A stretch of 33,922 nt of DNA from an uncultured Lachnospiraceae bacterium (GTDB taxonomy: Bacteria; Bacillota; Clostridia; Lachnospirales; Lachnospiraceae): NCBI GenBank assembly GCA_934394615.1, contig CAKRRJ010000018.1, positions 1-33,922 on the forward strand, in the 5' to 3' direction. This document shows, one piece after another, positions 24,441 through 33,607 of this stretch. How positions within the stretch are numbered: the stretch's first letter is position 1; every line of letters starts with the position of its first letter. The translations under genes and the position numbers were made by a program. The notes under the pieces are model-generated. The model was given only the letters and a program-made list of their open reading frames with translations, was not told where the DNA came from and made no database searches.

Positions 24441-26852
24441 ATGACAGACCGAGTAAAACGAATGAAAGAAAGCCTCCGCATCAGCAAATACCCGCTGTGC
24501 GTGGAGCTGTTCCGCCTTGCAAATGAATCCCTGGAGAAGACCGGCGGCGAGCCGATGCTGCTGCGCCGTTCCAAACTTCATGCCAATATTTTGGATAACA
24601 TCACCATTTTTATTGAGCCGGAAGATCTGCTCTGTGGTTCCGGCGCGTCCAAACCGTTCGGACTTGAGATGCAGTACGAGTACGGTGTCTGGACCAAAGA
24701 TGAGGTGGAGAGCTTAAAGAGTGAGATTTACACCATCTCACCGGAGGACGAGGAAGAGCTGTACCGCTTAAACGAGCAGTTCGCCGGAAACACCGCAAAC
24801 TCCAACCTGGTTGAGACCATGGGAAAATCCCTGGGACAGAATGACCGCCTGTGGCCGTTCATGAAATCCGGCACCATCCTTCCGCCGTGGAAAGATAAAA
24901 CCGGCGGTTCCGGCGGCGGCTTCGCTATGTCTGGCTACGGTCTTGGACCTGGCTTCTCCCTGGTTGCCGTAGATTACGCAAAAATCTTAAACGAAGGCGC
25001 AAAGAGCATCATCAACGAGGCAAAAGAGTGCTTGGCAAACCTGCGCTACGAGAGCCCAGACATCATCGAAAAACGTGATTTCTGGGAAGGCGTTGTCATT
25101 GTATTCGAGGCATGGGTACGCTTCGCGAACCGCTACGCAGACCTGGCTGAGAAGATGGCCGCAGAGGAGAAAGATGAGAAACGTGCTGCGGAATTAAAAG
25201 AGATGGCCCGCATCTGCCGCAAGGTTCCGTACGAACCGGCCGACACCTTCCGCGAGGCTCTGCAGAGCTTCTGGTTCACCTTCTTAATGTGCTGCCCGAG
25301 CCCGACCACCAGTGCAGGCCGCTTCGACCAGTACATGTATCCGTTCTACAAAAAAGACATCGAGGCCGGAATCATCACCGATGATGAGGTTCTGGAGCTT
25401 CTGGAGATCATGCGCTGCAAGTGCATGAAGATCAACCGCGTATCCGGCAAGGCCAACCGCGCCAAGAATGCCGGAATGGCAAAATGGTACAACTGGACCA
25501 TCGGCGGCGTAAAGGCAGATGGCAGCGACGCAACCAACGAACTGAGCTACCTGCTCTTAGAGGCTGCGCAGGATACTCATCTTCCGCACCACACCGTCAC
25601 CGTCCGTGTTCACAAAAACACTCCAATGAAGCTGATGGTCAAAGCACTGGAATGCGTCCGCAGCGGAATCGGCATGCCGGCATTCGTGGGCGATGAGAGT
25701 TACATCAACTTCTTCGCAAAACAGAACCCGAACAACTGCCTCCCGATCGAGGATGCCCGCGACTGGTGCTGCACCGGCTGCGTAGATGGCAACGTACAGG
25801 CCCAGACCCGTACCCAGGTTGCCTGCTTCTTCATCATCCCGCAGGCTATGGATATCGCGCTGCACAACGGCTACTGCCGCTACACCAAAGAGATGGTCGG
25901 CAAGGAAGTCGGCGATGTAACAAAGATGGAGTCCTTCGATGAGATCCGCAACGCGGTCTTCGATGAGATCCGCCACCTCATGCGCATGGCGAACGAGCGT
26001 ATCAACGTGGAGATGATCGCAGAGCGCGACCTCTTCCCGGATGTATTCCGCTCCAGCCTCATGAAAGACGGCGTAAAAGTCGGAAAAGATATGTTCAACC
26101 GCCGCTTCCAGTTTGAGAACGGTGCCGTGCTCGGCGCAGTCGGCGCAGTCAACGCCGGAAACGGTCTCTACGCCATCAAGAAACTGATCTTCGATGAGAA
26201 GAAATATACCATGGCACAGCTCATGGAAGCACTCGACGCTGACTGGGAAGGCTACGATGAGATGCGTGCTGATTTCGCGTCCCAGCCGAAATACGGCAAC
26301 AACATTCCAGAAGTGGATGCCTTCGTTGCTGACATGTACAAACTGCATGCAGACACCTGCTTAAGCCTGCCGTGCGTATACGGCGACAGCTTAAAGCCGA
26401 ACGCAATCTCCATCTCCGCCCATCAGCCAGGCGGTGCCGTAACCGGTGCTACCCCGGATGGCAGAAAGGGCGGCGAAATCCTTGCCGATGCTTCCCTGTC
26501 TCCAGCTCACGGAACCGACACCCACGGCCCGATCGCCGTATTCCAGAGTGCCATGAAGGTAGACCAGGATCCGTATCAGGGAACCCTGATGAACATGAAA
26601 TTCCATCCGTCCGCATTAAAGACCGAGTCCGATCTGGAAAAACTTGGCAGCATGATCCAGACCTACTTAACCCACGGCGGCAAGCATGTACAGTTCAACG
26701 TCGTCAACAAAGAAGAGATGGTTGACGCGAAAGCGCATCCGGAAGAGCATCCGGAACTGATCGTCCGCGTAGCCGGATACAGTGCTTACTTTACCAGACT
26801 GACTCCTGGCATTCAGGACGAGGTCATCAACCGTATGGATCACGATCTGTAG
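24441..26852 (+). CDS. Glycyl radical enzyme 2, unassigned subfamily
   Basis: An 803-residue GRE, clearly paralogous to GRE1. The radical glycine is Gly779 in VRVAGYSAYF and the thiyl cysteine is Cys447 in CTGCVDGN, with Asp449 where eliminating GREs have Glu. Shared with GRE1: GASKPFGLE, LPPWKDK, GRFDQYMYP, LPHHTVTVRV, GDESY before the cysteine loop, GATPDGRKGG and SAMKVDQDPYQ. Differences near the cysteine (DWCCTGCVDGNVQAQTRTQ against DFAITGCLDANLPGKSRTG) suggest a different substrate. I choose the ATG at 24441: AGGAGG is nine bases upstream, against three for the ATG at 24435, and it aligns with the GRE1 N-terminus. A terminator follows. Product unknown; not PFL, as there is no Cys-Cys pair. 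Confidence 0.9.
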   Translation: MTDRVKRMKESLRISKYPLCVELFRLANESLEKTGGEPMLLRRSKLHANILDNITIFIEPEDLLCGSGASKPFGLEMQYEYGVWTKDEVESLKSEIYTISPEDEEELYRLNEQFAGNTANSNLVETMGKSLGQNDRLWPFMKSGTILPPWKDKTGGSGGGFAMSGYGLGPGFSLVAVDYAKILNEGAKSIINEAKECLANLRYESPDIIEKRDFWEGVVIVFEAWVRFANRYADLAEKMAAEEKDEKRAAELKEMARICRKVPYEPADTFREALQSFWFTFLMCCPSPTTSAGRFDQYMYPFYKKDIEAGIITDDEVLELLEIMRCKCMKINRVSGKANRAKNAGMAKWYNWTIGGVKADGSDATNELSYLLLEAAQDTHLPHHTVTVRVHKNTPMKLMVKALECVRSGIGMPAFVGDESYINFFAKQNPNNCLPIEDARDWCCTGCVDGNVQAQTRTQVACFFIIPQAMDIALHNGYCRYTKEMVGKEVGDVTKMESFDEIRNAVFDEIRHLMRMANERINVEMIAERDLFPDVFRSSLMKDGVKVGKDMFNRRFQFENGAVLGAVGAVNAGNGLYAIKKLIFDEKKYTMAQLMEALDADWEGYDEMRADFASQPKYGNNIPEVDAFVADMYKLHADTCLSLPCVYGDSLKPNAISISAHQPGGAVTGATPDGRKGGEILADASLSPAHGTDTHGPIAVFQSAMKVDQDPYQGTLMNMKFHPSALKTESDLEKLGSMIQTYLTHGGKHVQFNVVNKEEMVDAKAHPEEHPELIVRVAGYSAYFTRLTPGIQDEVINRMDHDL

Positions 26853-26907
26853 TATCTCGGCAGATCTGGCTGGATTTTTCCGCCATTTCTCTATCATAAT
26901 TCGCCAA

Positions 26908-26946
26908 ATCAAGGTGTCTGTGCAGGACAGACATCTTGATTTTTTT
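26908..26946 (+). terminator. Intrinsic terminator after GRE2
   Basis: Arms ATCAAGGTGTCTGT (26908-26921) and ACAGACATCTTGAT (26927-26940) pair with one G-U, five-base loop, then TTTTTT. It separates GRE2 from the following regulator. A possible promoter for that regulator (TTGATT at 26936, TAAAAT at 26959) is embedded in its tail. Confidence 0.9.
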
Positions 26947-27008
26947 GTTTTTCTTCTATAAAATGAAATCAGATTTCATGGACCAACGAGAAAGGACTGG
27001 CAAAATTT

Positions 27009-28586
27009 ATGGACATCATGTATATTCTGCAGACTATGGAAAAAACGATCCTGGAACAGCATACGGGGACCCGCACCGACCGGGAATTTCAGGGCATTAT
27101 CCTGTTGAAGAACCAGGCAAAACTTCTGGAAGATTTCATCTATATCGGCAATTATTCCGATGGAATCCGCCTCTTAAAGACTTGTCCGTCTGATTGTTCC
27201 ATCACCATGTTTCTTTCCGCAGAGGATGTCAACAACACCCGCCTGTCCGACTGCAAAAACCACAACGTCGTTGTATCCGCGCTGGATCTGTTTGAACTGT
27301 ACAACCGCATCAACATCATCCTGTGCAACTACCGGCACTGGAGTACCACGCTGCGCGAGGCACTCTGCGATGGCCTGACTCTGCCGCAGCTCTTAAATAC
27401 CGCAGCGGAGATGATCCATTCCCAGATCTATTTCTTAAATTCCGGCTTCAAACTCATTGTCGGAAGCCACGGACATTATTTCGATGAACCACTCGGCATG
27501 GAACTGGCTGCGAAAGGCAGCCTCTCCTTTGAGCACGCAGAACAGATTCAGGACGCATTTGCGGCACATGCCGGAGAAGACTGCTGCAGCTTCTCCCTGC
27601 AAAAAGACCTGCAGTACTTTGCCTGCCGCATCCATACCGATAACCGCCACACCGTCACCGCCCTGCTGGCCGTGAATCCACAGATGGAACAGATCGACTT
27701 TAAACATCTTCTGGCAGATTTCTGCGACATTGTAGCACACACACTCCGCGAGAATCTGGAGCTTCTCTTAAACCAGGATGCCGTCTGCGCTGAGTTCTTC
27801 AAAGACCTGACGGAAGGTGACTTAACCGACGACACCGAGATCCGCCAGCGCCTCTCCATGCTCGCCTACCCCGTGCAGGCTTTCTGCGCCTTTATCCTGA
27901 TCCGCCCGGAGACGCCGCCGGAGCACAGCGACCAGCTCAGCTACTTTATGCAGCAGCTCCAGACCATCTTCCCGGAAACCAACATGGCCATCTGCAAGGG
28001 GGATATCGTAGTCCTCTTCTCCCAGGAAGACCGCCCGCAGGGAAAACTCAACTTCGATTACGAGCGCTTAGGCGCACTCATGGAACAGTTTCACGCACAC
28101 GCCGGCATCAGCAACGCGTCCCGGCACCGTCCGCGCCTGCACACGCTGTACTCCATCGCTTCCTCCACGATCCGGCTCGGCTGCAAGCTGCACCGTTTTT
28201 CGGGGGACGAACGCGTTTTTTCCTATGAAGATTACAGCATGTACTACATCATCGACCTGTGCGCCACAAAATACATGGAGACTCATCACCATAATGACCT
28301 AATCTACCTGATCCATCCGTCGATCATTAAGATCTGCCGCTATGATGCCGAGCATAAATCCAATCTGCGCGATGTGCTGTACTACTATCTGCTCTGCGCC
28401 TGCAGCTTAAACAAAACCGCCTCCGCCATGTATATGCACCGAAACACCGTACTCAATAAGCTGAATAAGATCAATGAAATTACGGAGATTCCGCTGGAGG
28501 ACGGGTATACCCGGCACCGTATGATCATGTCATGCCTGATCATGCGATATTATGAAGATTATCTGGGGTTGACGATACGATTATAA
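27009..28586 (+). CDS. PucR/CdaR-type transcriptional regulator (module B)
   Basis: A 525-residue regulator downstream of GRE2 on the same strand. The C-terminal helix-turn-helix reads DVLYYYLLCACSLNKTASAMYMHRNTVLNKLNKINEI. In the N-terminal half, LEDFIYIGNYSDGIRLL corresponds to the YIGS region of the other two. The stretch before the HTH (YSMYYIIDLCATKYMETHHHNDLIYLIHPSIIKICRYDAEHKSNL) closely parallels the regulators at 6413 and 17760. The ATG at 27009 has AAAGGA 12 bases upstream, a little far. A terminator precedes it, so it likely has its own promoter. Presumably it controls module B; not shown. Confidence 0.85.
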   Translation: MDIMYILQTMEKTILEQHTGTRTDREFQGIILLKNQAKLLEDFIYIGNYSDGIRLLKTCPSDCSITMFLSAEDVNNTRLSDCKNHNVVVSALDLFELYNRINIILCNYRHWSTTLREALCDGLTLPQLLNTAAEMIHSQIYFLNSGFKLIVGSHGHYFDEPLGMELAAKGSLSFEHAEQIQDAFAAHAGEDCCSFSLQKDLQYFACRIHTDNRHTVTALLAVNPQMEQIDFKHLLADFCDIVAHTLRENLELLLNQDAVCAEFFKDLTEGDLTDDTEIRQRLSMLAYPVQAFCAFILIRPETPPEHSDQLSYFMQQLQTIFPETNMAICKGDIVVLFSQEDRPQGKLNFDYERLGALMEQFHAHAGISNASRHRPRLHTLYSIASSTIRLGCKLHRFSGDERVFSYEDYSMYYIIDLCATKYMETHHHNDLIYLIHPSIIKICRYDAEHKSNLRDVLYYYLLCACSLNKTASAMYMHRNTVLNKLNKINEITEIPLEDGYTRHRMIMSCLIMRYYEDYLGLTIRL

Positions 28587-28631
28587 GATACCATGCTGCA
28601 AGCAGATTTTTCATTCAGGCAAAAAGGGCTG

Positions 28632-31055
28632 TTAATCCTCCTCTACTGTTTCTGTGACTTTGTCCGTTAATTCTTCATCGTTTTCTTCTTCCTGCCCTGT
28701 CTCCTCTGCTAAATCTTCTTCCTCTGCCTCATTCTCCTGCTTTTCCTCCTGCTCCTTTTCTGTCTCGTCTTCCGGCTGTTCTACTGTATTCTCCAACGGT
28801 TCCCGATCATCGGAGACTTCTGTATTTTTCTTCTCTTCCTGCTTTTTTGCAGTATCTTCCTCTGTTTTAACCGGCTGCTCTTCATCCGGAACAGAACTTG
28901 TATTTTTTCTATACCGAACTACAAAGGAATTTGCCTGAGAACGGCTGCTCAGTGTATATGTTTTATTTTCCGATACGAGTTCATATCCTTCAAATGATTT
29001 ATTTCCCGGTGTGATTGTGCTTCCGATCCTGCCTGTTCCTGTTACGGTATCCAGTGTATTTCCAAGCTCATCTTTGTAGGTAATTTTATAGGACACCATG
29101 GAAGTATCAGCGAGCGCAACTTTCGCCTCCACAGCTTCCCGTCCTCCCAAAATGAGTTTTGTCGCGCCTACGGAACCCTTTCCTTTCAGAATCCCGCTTC
29201 CTGAGTAAAGAAATTTATAACCTTCCGGAATCTCAAGTTCTACGCTTGCGCCAGTCTCTGCCGTGCCGCTCTGGCTGCTGATTTCTGTTCCATCGCATAC
29301 ATAATGAATCGTGTACGGAAGCTGAATATCGTAACCCTTATTATAGTAAAACCTGCCGGACCAGTAACTATAATATTCTTCGCCAGAACCATTCTTAAGG
29401 CTCAGGTAGAAATCCTGATAGCTCTTATCATGCTGCAGCTCTGCACCATACTTTGTGAAAAGCTTCTCGTTTACCGCGTCAACAATATTTTTCTTCGCCG
29501 CACCCGCATTCCTGTATCCGTACTTATCGGTTGTTCTGAATGCGTTTCCAAAACGAAGCAGAACGGTATATGTGTCATCCCGGCAGTCAATACGGCTGCT
29601 TAAGTAAGCAACAATCTTATTTACCGCATCATTTACACTGGTGTATTGCAGAACAAGACTGTCTTCTTTCTCTGCGACGGAAGCATAAAATTTCTCTGTG
29701 TCTTCCTCAAAGCTGGTTCCAATTGAGGTATCAATGATTCCTTCGTCCAGGTACTTTTCCACAACCTTTGGTCCATACTTGGTTCCCTTTGCAGCAACGG
29801 AGGACGGACTCCAGAATTTATGAGCAGCAATATTGCGAATCTTGTCATCTTCCAGATTGATGTAACTGTTTCTGAGATTTCCGAAACCATAATTGTTTGA
29901 ACCAACCGGGTCTTCCCAGGTTACATCCACATGATACCAGTCTCCATCCAGTTTGATCAGATTCCACGCATGCGTTGAATTGTAAATATAACGAACATCG
30001 AGTCCACAGAGCTTTGCAGTCTGCAAAAAGGCATCTGCATATCCGGAACACTGCGCCCTGCCAAGAACAATACAGCTGTACGCCGTAGATCTGGACCAGT
30101 CTTCACCTCTCTCGTAGCTGCAGTTTTCCACCAGCCACTCGATGATCCTGATTTCTTTTTCAAAATCGCTCATCCCATCGGTGAGATAGTCTCTCTGGAA
30201 TTTCTCAATTGCTTCCTTTGTTTTTTTCCACTGTGCAGAAGACATCATCCCGAAGTTTCCGTTCTTAAAATCATTTGCGCAACCGGATGTATCATCAGAA
30301 TAATTGCTCCAATCCTCATCGGCAATGATCCCGCTGGACGTACTGCCGTGAGAACCGCCGCCAGAAGAGGAACCTCCACCTCCACCGGAAGAAGAGCCAC
30401 CTCCGCCGGAAACTCCGCCGAAGACAGCTGTTCCACTACCAGAGACATAGCCCGTACCAGGACCGGCATTCCCACGCTGTACCTTTCTCGTTTTCACAAC
30501 CTGATTTTCCAGCCATCTGCCATCCGCATCTACCTGGTATCCATCCGGGGTCTGTCCCGATGTAATAACCCATCCATTCTGATCAAAATAATAGCATTCG
30601 GCCACGCCGTCCTGGTTTCCATCCAGCCACTGCCACACGCCAGCCGGATAGCTTCCATCCGCATTCTGCCACCACCATCTGTCGACATTTGCGCCAGCGC
30701 CTTTCAGCCATCTTCCGGCCTGCACAGATACTCCCGGATCCGCTGCCGTACCCATGGTTTTTACCACTCCGTTTTCTACCCAGGCACCAGATCCGTTTAC
30801 CTGATAACCATCCGGCGTCGTAGTGTTGGAAAGCATATATCCGTTCACATCAAAATAATAGCATTCGGATACGCCATCCTGGTTTCCGTCAAGCCACTGC
30901 CATCCTCCGGTGTGATAAGAACCATCATCTTTCTGCCAGCGCCATCCTGCACTGTCCTGCTGCCAGGATGCACCAAAAGCCGGTAAAAAGCTGCTCATCG
31001 TCATTGCGAATGCCATCGTTAAGATTTCACAGGTTCTTTTCTTTCTGTTTTTCAT
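28632..31055 (-). CDS. Secreted wall-binding transglutaminase-like protein
   Basis: An 807-residue exported protein. Residues 1-29 form a signal peptide ending AFGAS. Residues 31-190 hold two long cell-wall-binding units (WQWLDGNQDGVSECYYFDVNGYM and WQWLDGNQDGVAECYYFDQNGWV) of choline-binding-like type. A Gly/Ser-rich linker spans about 200-241. A transglutaminase-like domain follows with Cys336 (AQCSGYA), His362 (STHAWN) and Asp377 (YHVDVTW) as the catalytic triad. After about 640 there is a MucBP-like repeat (YKDELGNTLDTVTGTG), then a very acidic Glu-rich tail of about 100 residues. No LPXTG anchor is present. It is the last gene of a three-gene operon. Probably a surface protease or crosslinking enzyme; substrate unknown. 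Confidence 0.87.
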   Translation of the reverse strand: MKNRKKRTCEILTMAFAMTMSSFLPAFGASWQQDSAGWRWQKDDGSYHTGGWQWLDGNQDGVSECYYFDVNGYMLSNTTTPDGYQVNGSGAWVENGVVKTMGTAADPGVSVQAGRWLKGAGANVDRWWWQNADGSYPAGVWQWLDGNQDGVAECYYFDQNGWVITSGQTPDGYQVDADGRWLENQVVKTRKVQRGNAGPGTGYVSGSGTAVFGGVSGGGGSSSGGGGGSSSGGGSHGSTSSGIIADEDWSNYSDDTSGCANDFKNGNFGMMSSAQWKKTKEAIEKFQRDYLTDGMSDFEKEIRIIEWLVENCSYERGEDWSRSTAYSCIVLGRAQCSGYADAFLQTAKLCGLDVRYIYNSTHAWNLIKLDGDWYHVDVTWEDPVGSNNYGFGNLRNSYINLEDDKIRNIAAHKFWSPSSVAAKGTKYGPKVVEKYLDEGIIDTSIGTSFEEDTEKFYASVAEKEDSLVLQYTSVNDAVNKIVAYLSSRIDCRDDTYTVLLRFGNAFRTTDKYGYRNAGAAKKNIVDAVNEKLFTKYGAELQHDKSYQDFYLSLKNGSGEEYYSYWSGRFYYNKGYDIQLPYTIHYVCDGTEISSQSGTAETGASVELEIPEGYKFLYSGSGILKGKGSVGATKLILGGREAVEAKVALADTSMVSYKITYKDELGNTLDTVTGTGRIGSTITPGNKSFEGYELVSENKTYTLSSRSQANSFVVRYRKNTSSVPDEEQPVKTEEDTAKKQEEKKNTEVSDDREPLENTVEQPEDETEKEQEEKQENEAEEEDLAEETGQEEENDEELTDKVTETVEED

Positions 31056-31126
31056 ACTCCATTTCTCCCTTCAAAAATAACATGCTTCTTCCTAACGGTA
31101 TCCTTTCTCCTCTTCATACGCTGCGA

Positions 31127-32596
31127 TCAGGACTCTTCATAATCCTGATCTGCTGCAACAGACTCCGTACCGCCTTCCTGTACAGATGCATCTGCCGTTT
31201 CACCCGCTGCGTCTTCGGCTTCTGCCGCTTTTGTCTGCTGCGCTCCATCTGCGTTGTCCTCATGATTAAAACTGTCAAGGTTCGCAGTCACCACATCCCG
31301 ATAGAGCGCATCCAGGGTTTCATAGCCGTAATAATACCAGCCTTTGGTTCCCCACCATCCATCACTGATACCGGAATCCACGGAAACACGGCTGCCCGGA
31401 GTTGCATAATCGGTAACATCCACACTCACACTGCCATCGGATCCTACCATCAGGTCGTTATATCGGATATACCAGTATATATCCTTGAGGGCGTCGTAGG
31501 AACGATCTCCATTGGAGTAATAATCACGGACCTGGGCTTTGTATACCAGATACAGATAATTATCCTGAGAATTCTTGGAAGTCAGCAGATAATCGCCCAC
31601 ATAAGACAGAGATTCCAGCGTTTCGCTCTCTCCCCAGTCTTTCGCAGCCTTCGCCTGGTAAACGTCGGATGCCTGCTGCTGCATTGCCGCAAGCGACTCG
31701 GCACTGATCTCTGAAATATGTTTCAGATAATATTCCAGTCCCTCAACCGTGTATTCCTTTTCGAGTTCCGCCGGAACCTTCCCAAGATTTTCCGCATAAT
31801 ACGGGATATCGCTGTCGCTGATTGAAACCGTCACGGTATCTCCGTTGCTCAGTCCGCTCGACTTATCACAGTAAAAGTCTGAAGCTGACATCTCCTCTCC
31901 GGTATAATTCAGATCCGCATAACCATCTGCATCCCTGCCATGGAACGAAACATCCAGATCCGCAAAAGCATCAAATGTCTCGATCTGCTCCAGGCCAGAT
32001 ACCTTTTTGCTTCCATCCTTCGCCTTGATCTTGCAGTCAACATATTTCATCAGATCGTCATCCACTTCCCAGCTATAGGAAATGGTGTCATCATTGGAAA
32101 GACCGCTGCTTTCATCCACATAGACATACACACTGTTCTTTAATGCTTCCATCGGAGTCGTCATATTGAGGGCACGGCCAAACTCCGCTCTTGCCGCATC
32201 TGTAAAAGAAATCCTGGAACCGTATTTCTTCTCGATGGCATCCCAGTCAATGACTGCGTCCGCGCTTCCATATCCGTCGTATCCTTCCATATCTATCGTG
32301 AGGTAATGATCCAGATCGATCGTCTTACGGGAGCCATATACCATAGCGCCTCCGGCAATCAGGATAACTCCGGCCACTGCGCCGCCAGCCAGAACATGTT
32401 TCGGCAGAGATTTCATCTTAGCTGCTGCATGCTGTGTATTTTCGACCGGAACTGACGATTCCACAGCTGCACTGCTGACACTGCTCGGCGGAACCATCTT
32501 TTTTACAGAATCGGTATGGCTATCCAGCGGTCTTCCACATCCTTTACAGAATTTTGCGCCCTTCTCATTTTCCATTCCACAATTTCCACAATACAT
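31127..32596 (-). CDS. Zinc-ribbon membrane protein with extracellular duplicated domain
   Basis: A 489-residue protein. The N-terminus MYCGNCGMENEKGAKFCKGCG is a cytosolic zinc ribbon with two CxxC pairs. One membrane segment follows (AGGAVAGVILIAGGAMVYGS, about residues 70-90). The outside part contains two related units with SSGLSN-D/G-DT followed by a V-x-GLE motif, an internal duplication. The C-terminus is Ala/Glu rich. Similar proteins are common in Firmicutes with no defined function. I choose the ATG at 32596, eight bases after AGGAGG; the ATG at 32602 is only two bases away. It sits between the small zinc-ribbon gene and the transglutaminase-like gene. Confidence 0.8.
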   Translation of the reverse strand: MYCGNCGMENEKGAKFCKGCGRPLDSHTDSVKKMVPPSSVSSAAVESSVPVENTQHAAAKMKSLPKHVLAGGAVAGVILIAGGAMVYGSRKTIDLDHYLTIDMEGYDGYGSADAVIDWDAIEKKYGSRISFTDAARAEFGRALNMTTPMEALKNSVYVYVDESSGLSNDDTISYSWEVDDDLMKYVDCKIKAKDGSKKVSGLEQIETFDAFADLDVSFHGRDADGYADLNYTGEEMSASDFYCDKSSGLSNGDTVTVSISDSDIPYYAENLGKVPAELEKEYTVEGLEYYLKHISEISAESLAAMQQQASDVYQAKAAKDWGESETLESLSYVGDYLLTSKNSQDNYLYLVYKAQVRDYYSNGDRSYDALKDIYWYIRYNDLMVGSDGSVSVDVTDYATPGSRVSVDSGISDGWWGTKGWYYYGYETLDALYRDVVTANLDSFNHEDNADGAQQTKAAEAEDAAGETADASVQEGGTESVAADQDYEES

Positions 32597-32652
32597 ACTC
32601 ATTTCCTCCTGTTTGTAAACATGACTTTTATGGTTATACCGTGATCAAAGCA

Positions 32653-33444
32653 TCAATCTCCTGTTTTCTCATCCTCCTTCTGAGATTCTGCAGGAGTTTC
32701 CGCGGTAACTGCCGCTCCCTCCGAAGCCATTCTGGCCATCTCCGCTTCCTTCAGCATGCTTTCCGGAACCGGCGCGCCGCATGAAGTACAGAACCGGGTT
32801 CCATACGCAATCGGACTTCCACACTTTGAGCAAAAACCGATCGCATTTTCCCGCGCTGCCTTATTTCCAATATTGCCAGCCACATCTCCTGCCACTTTCG
32901 TCACTACGCTGGACATCTGGTTCACCGCGGAAGACATCTGATTCCAGGCCTTTTTCGTTCCTGCACTGCTTCCGGTCCCGGATACATCCGCATCCAGATG
33001 AACTTTTCCAATCAGAACCAGACAAGCCGTCAGGATCATAAGAATCAGCGCAATCATATTTGCTGCATACCATCCAGTCGTCTCGCATGTGCAGTAATAC
33101 TGATCTGCGGCTTCTTTGATAGCCGACTTCACAAACATCCAGATTGCCGCATCAATGCCAGAGCATGCCAGCACGATCAGTGCTGCCTTTTTCGCTGCAA
33201 TGTTTTTCATCAGCATAACCGCAAATACAACTGCCGGAAGCAGCAGGCAGATAAACAGCGCCGGATACGAATCCGATTTCTGTCCATACACGGAAATGCC
33301 TGTGGCAATATCCATCGCACTGATCTCCATCTTCTGGCCCGAACAGGAAACCAGGAAAGTCGGGCAGAACACAAATGCGATACAAAACATGGACAATGCT
33401 CTCACAATGTTTCTCACGGTAAACATAGATTTTTTTTCGTTCAT
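32653..33444 (-). CDS. Small membrane protein with C-terminal zinc ribbon
   Basis: A 263-residue protein with about four membrane segments in residues 15-165 (for example ALSMFCIAFVFCPTFLVSC, ALFICLLLPAVVFAVMLM, MIALILMILTACLVLIG). A C-terminal zinc ribbon follows: CSKCGSPIAYGTRFCTSCG. The extreme C-terminus is low complexity and acidic. The ATG at 33444 has GGGAGGA seven bases upstream. It is the first gene of the envelope operon. No function can be named. Confidence 0.78.
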   Translation of the reverse strand: MNEKKSMFTVRNIVRALSMFCIAFVFCPTFLVSCSGQKMEISAMDIATGISVYGQKSDSYPALFICLLLPAVVFAVMLMKNIAAKKAALIVLACSGIDAAIWMFVKSAIKEAADQYYCTCETTGWYAANMIALILMILTACLVLIGKVHLDADVSGTGSSAGTKKAWNQMSSAVNQMSSVVTKVAGDVAGNIGNKAARENAIGFCSKCGSPIAYGTRFCTSCGAPVPESMLKEAEMARMASEGAAVTAETPAESQKEDEKTGD

Positions 33445-33607
33445 ACAACTTCCTCCCTTTTCTCAGGTATTTTCTTTTGATGATTAGATTGTACGGCAGG
33501 AATTTCACATTTTTTGGACATGAAAAATCCACATCGAATGATCGTGTGGATTGAATGGATTTTGATATTTTGTTGGAGTGAAAAAATATGGAGAAATGCA
33601 GGAGAAA
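33445..33607. other. Intergenic region between envelope operon and CRISPR remnant
   Basis: No gene is supported. It carries a hairpin with arms AATCCACA (33526-33533) and TGTGGATT (33545-33552) and A/T-rich sequence that could include the operon promoter. No clear CRISPR leader is seen on this side. Confidence 0.4.

Noticed and set aside
13972..26852. Either GRE being pyruvate formate-lyase
   Set aside because: PFL has adjacent cysteines in a CCVSP context; both proteins here have a single GC-x-D cysteine loop, and the activase has two extra Fe-S motifs unlike PFL activase.
28587..28631. Terminator after the third PucR-type regulator
   Set aside because: A CTGC/GCAG pair with T-run exists but the loop would be only two bases, so a stable hairpin is not supported.
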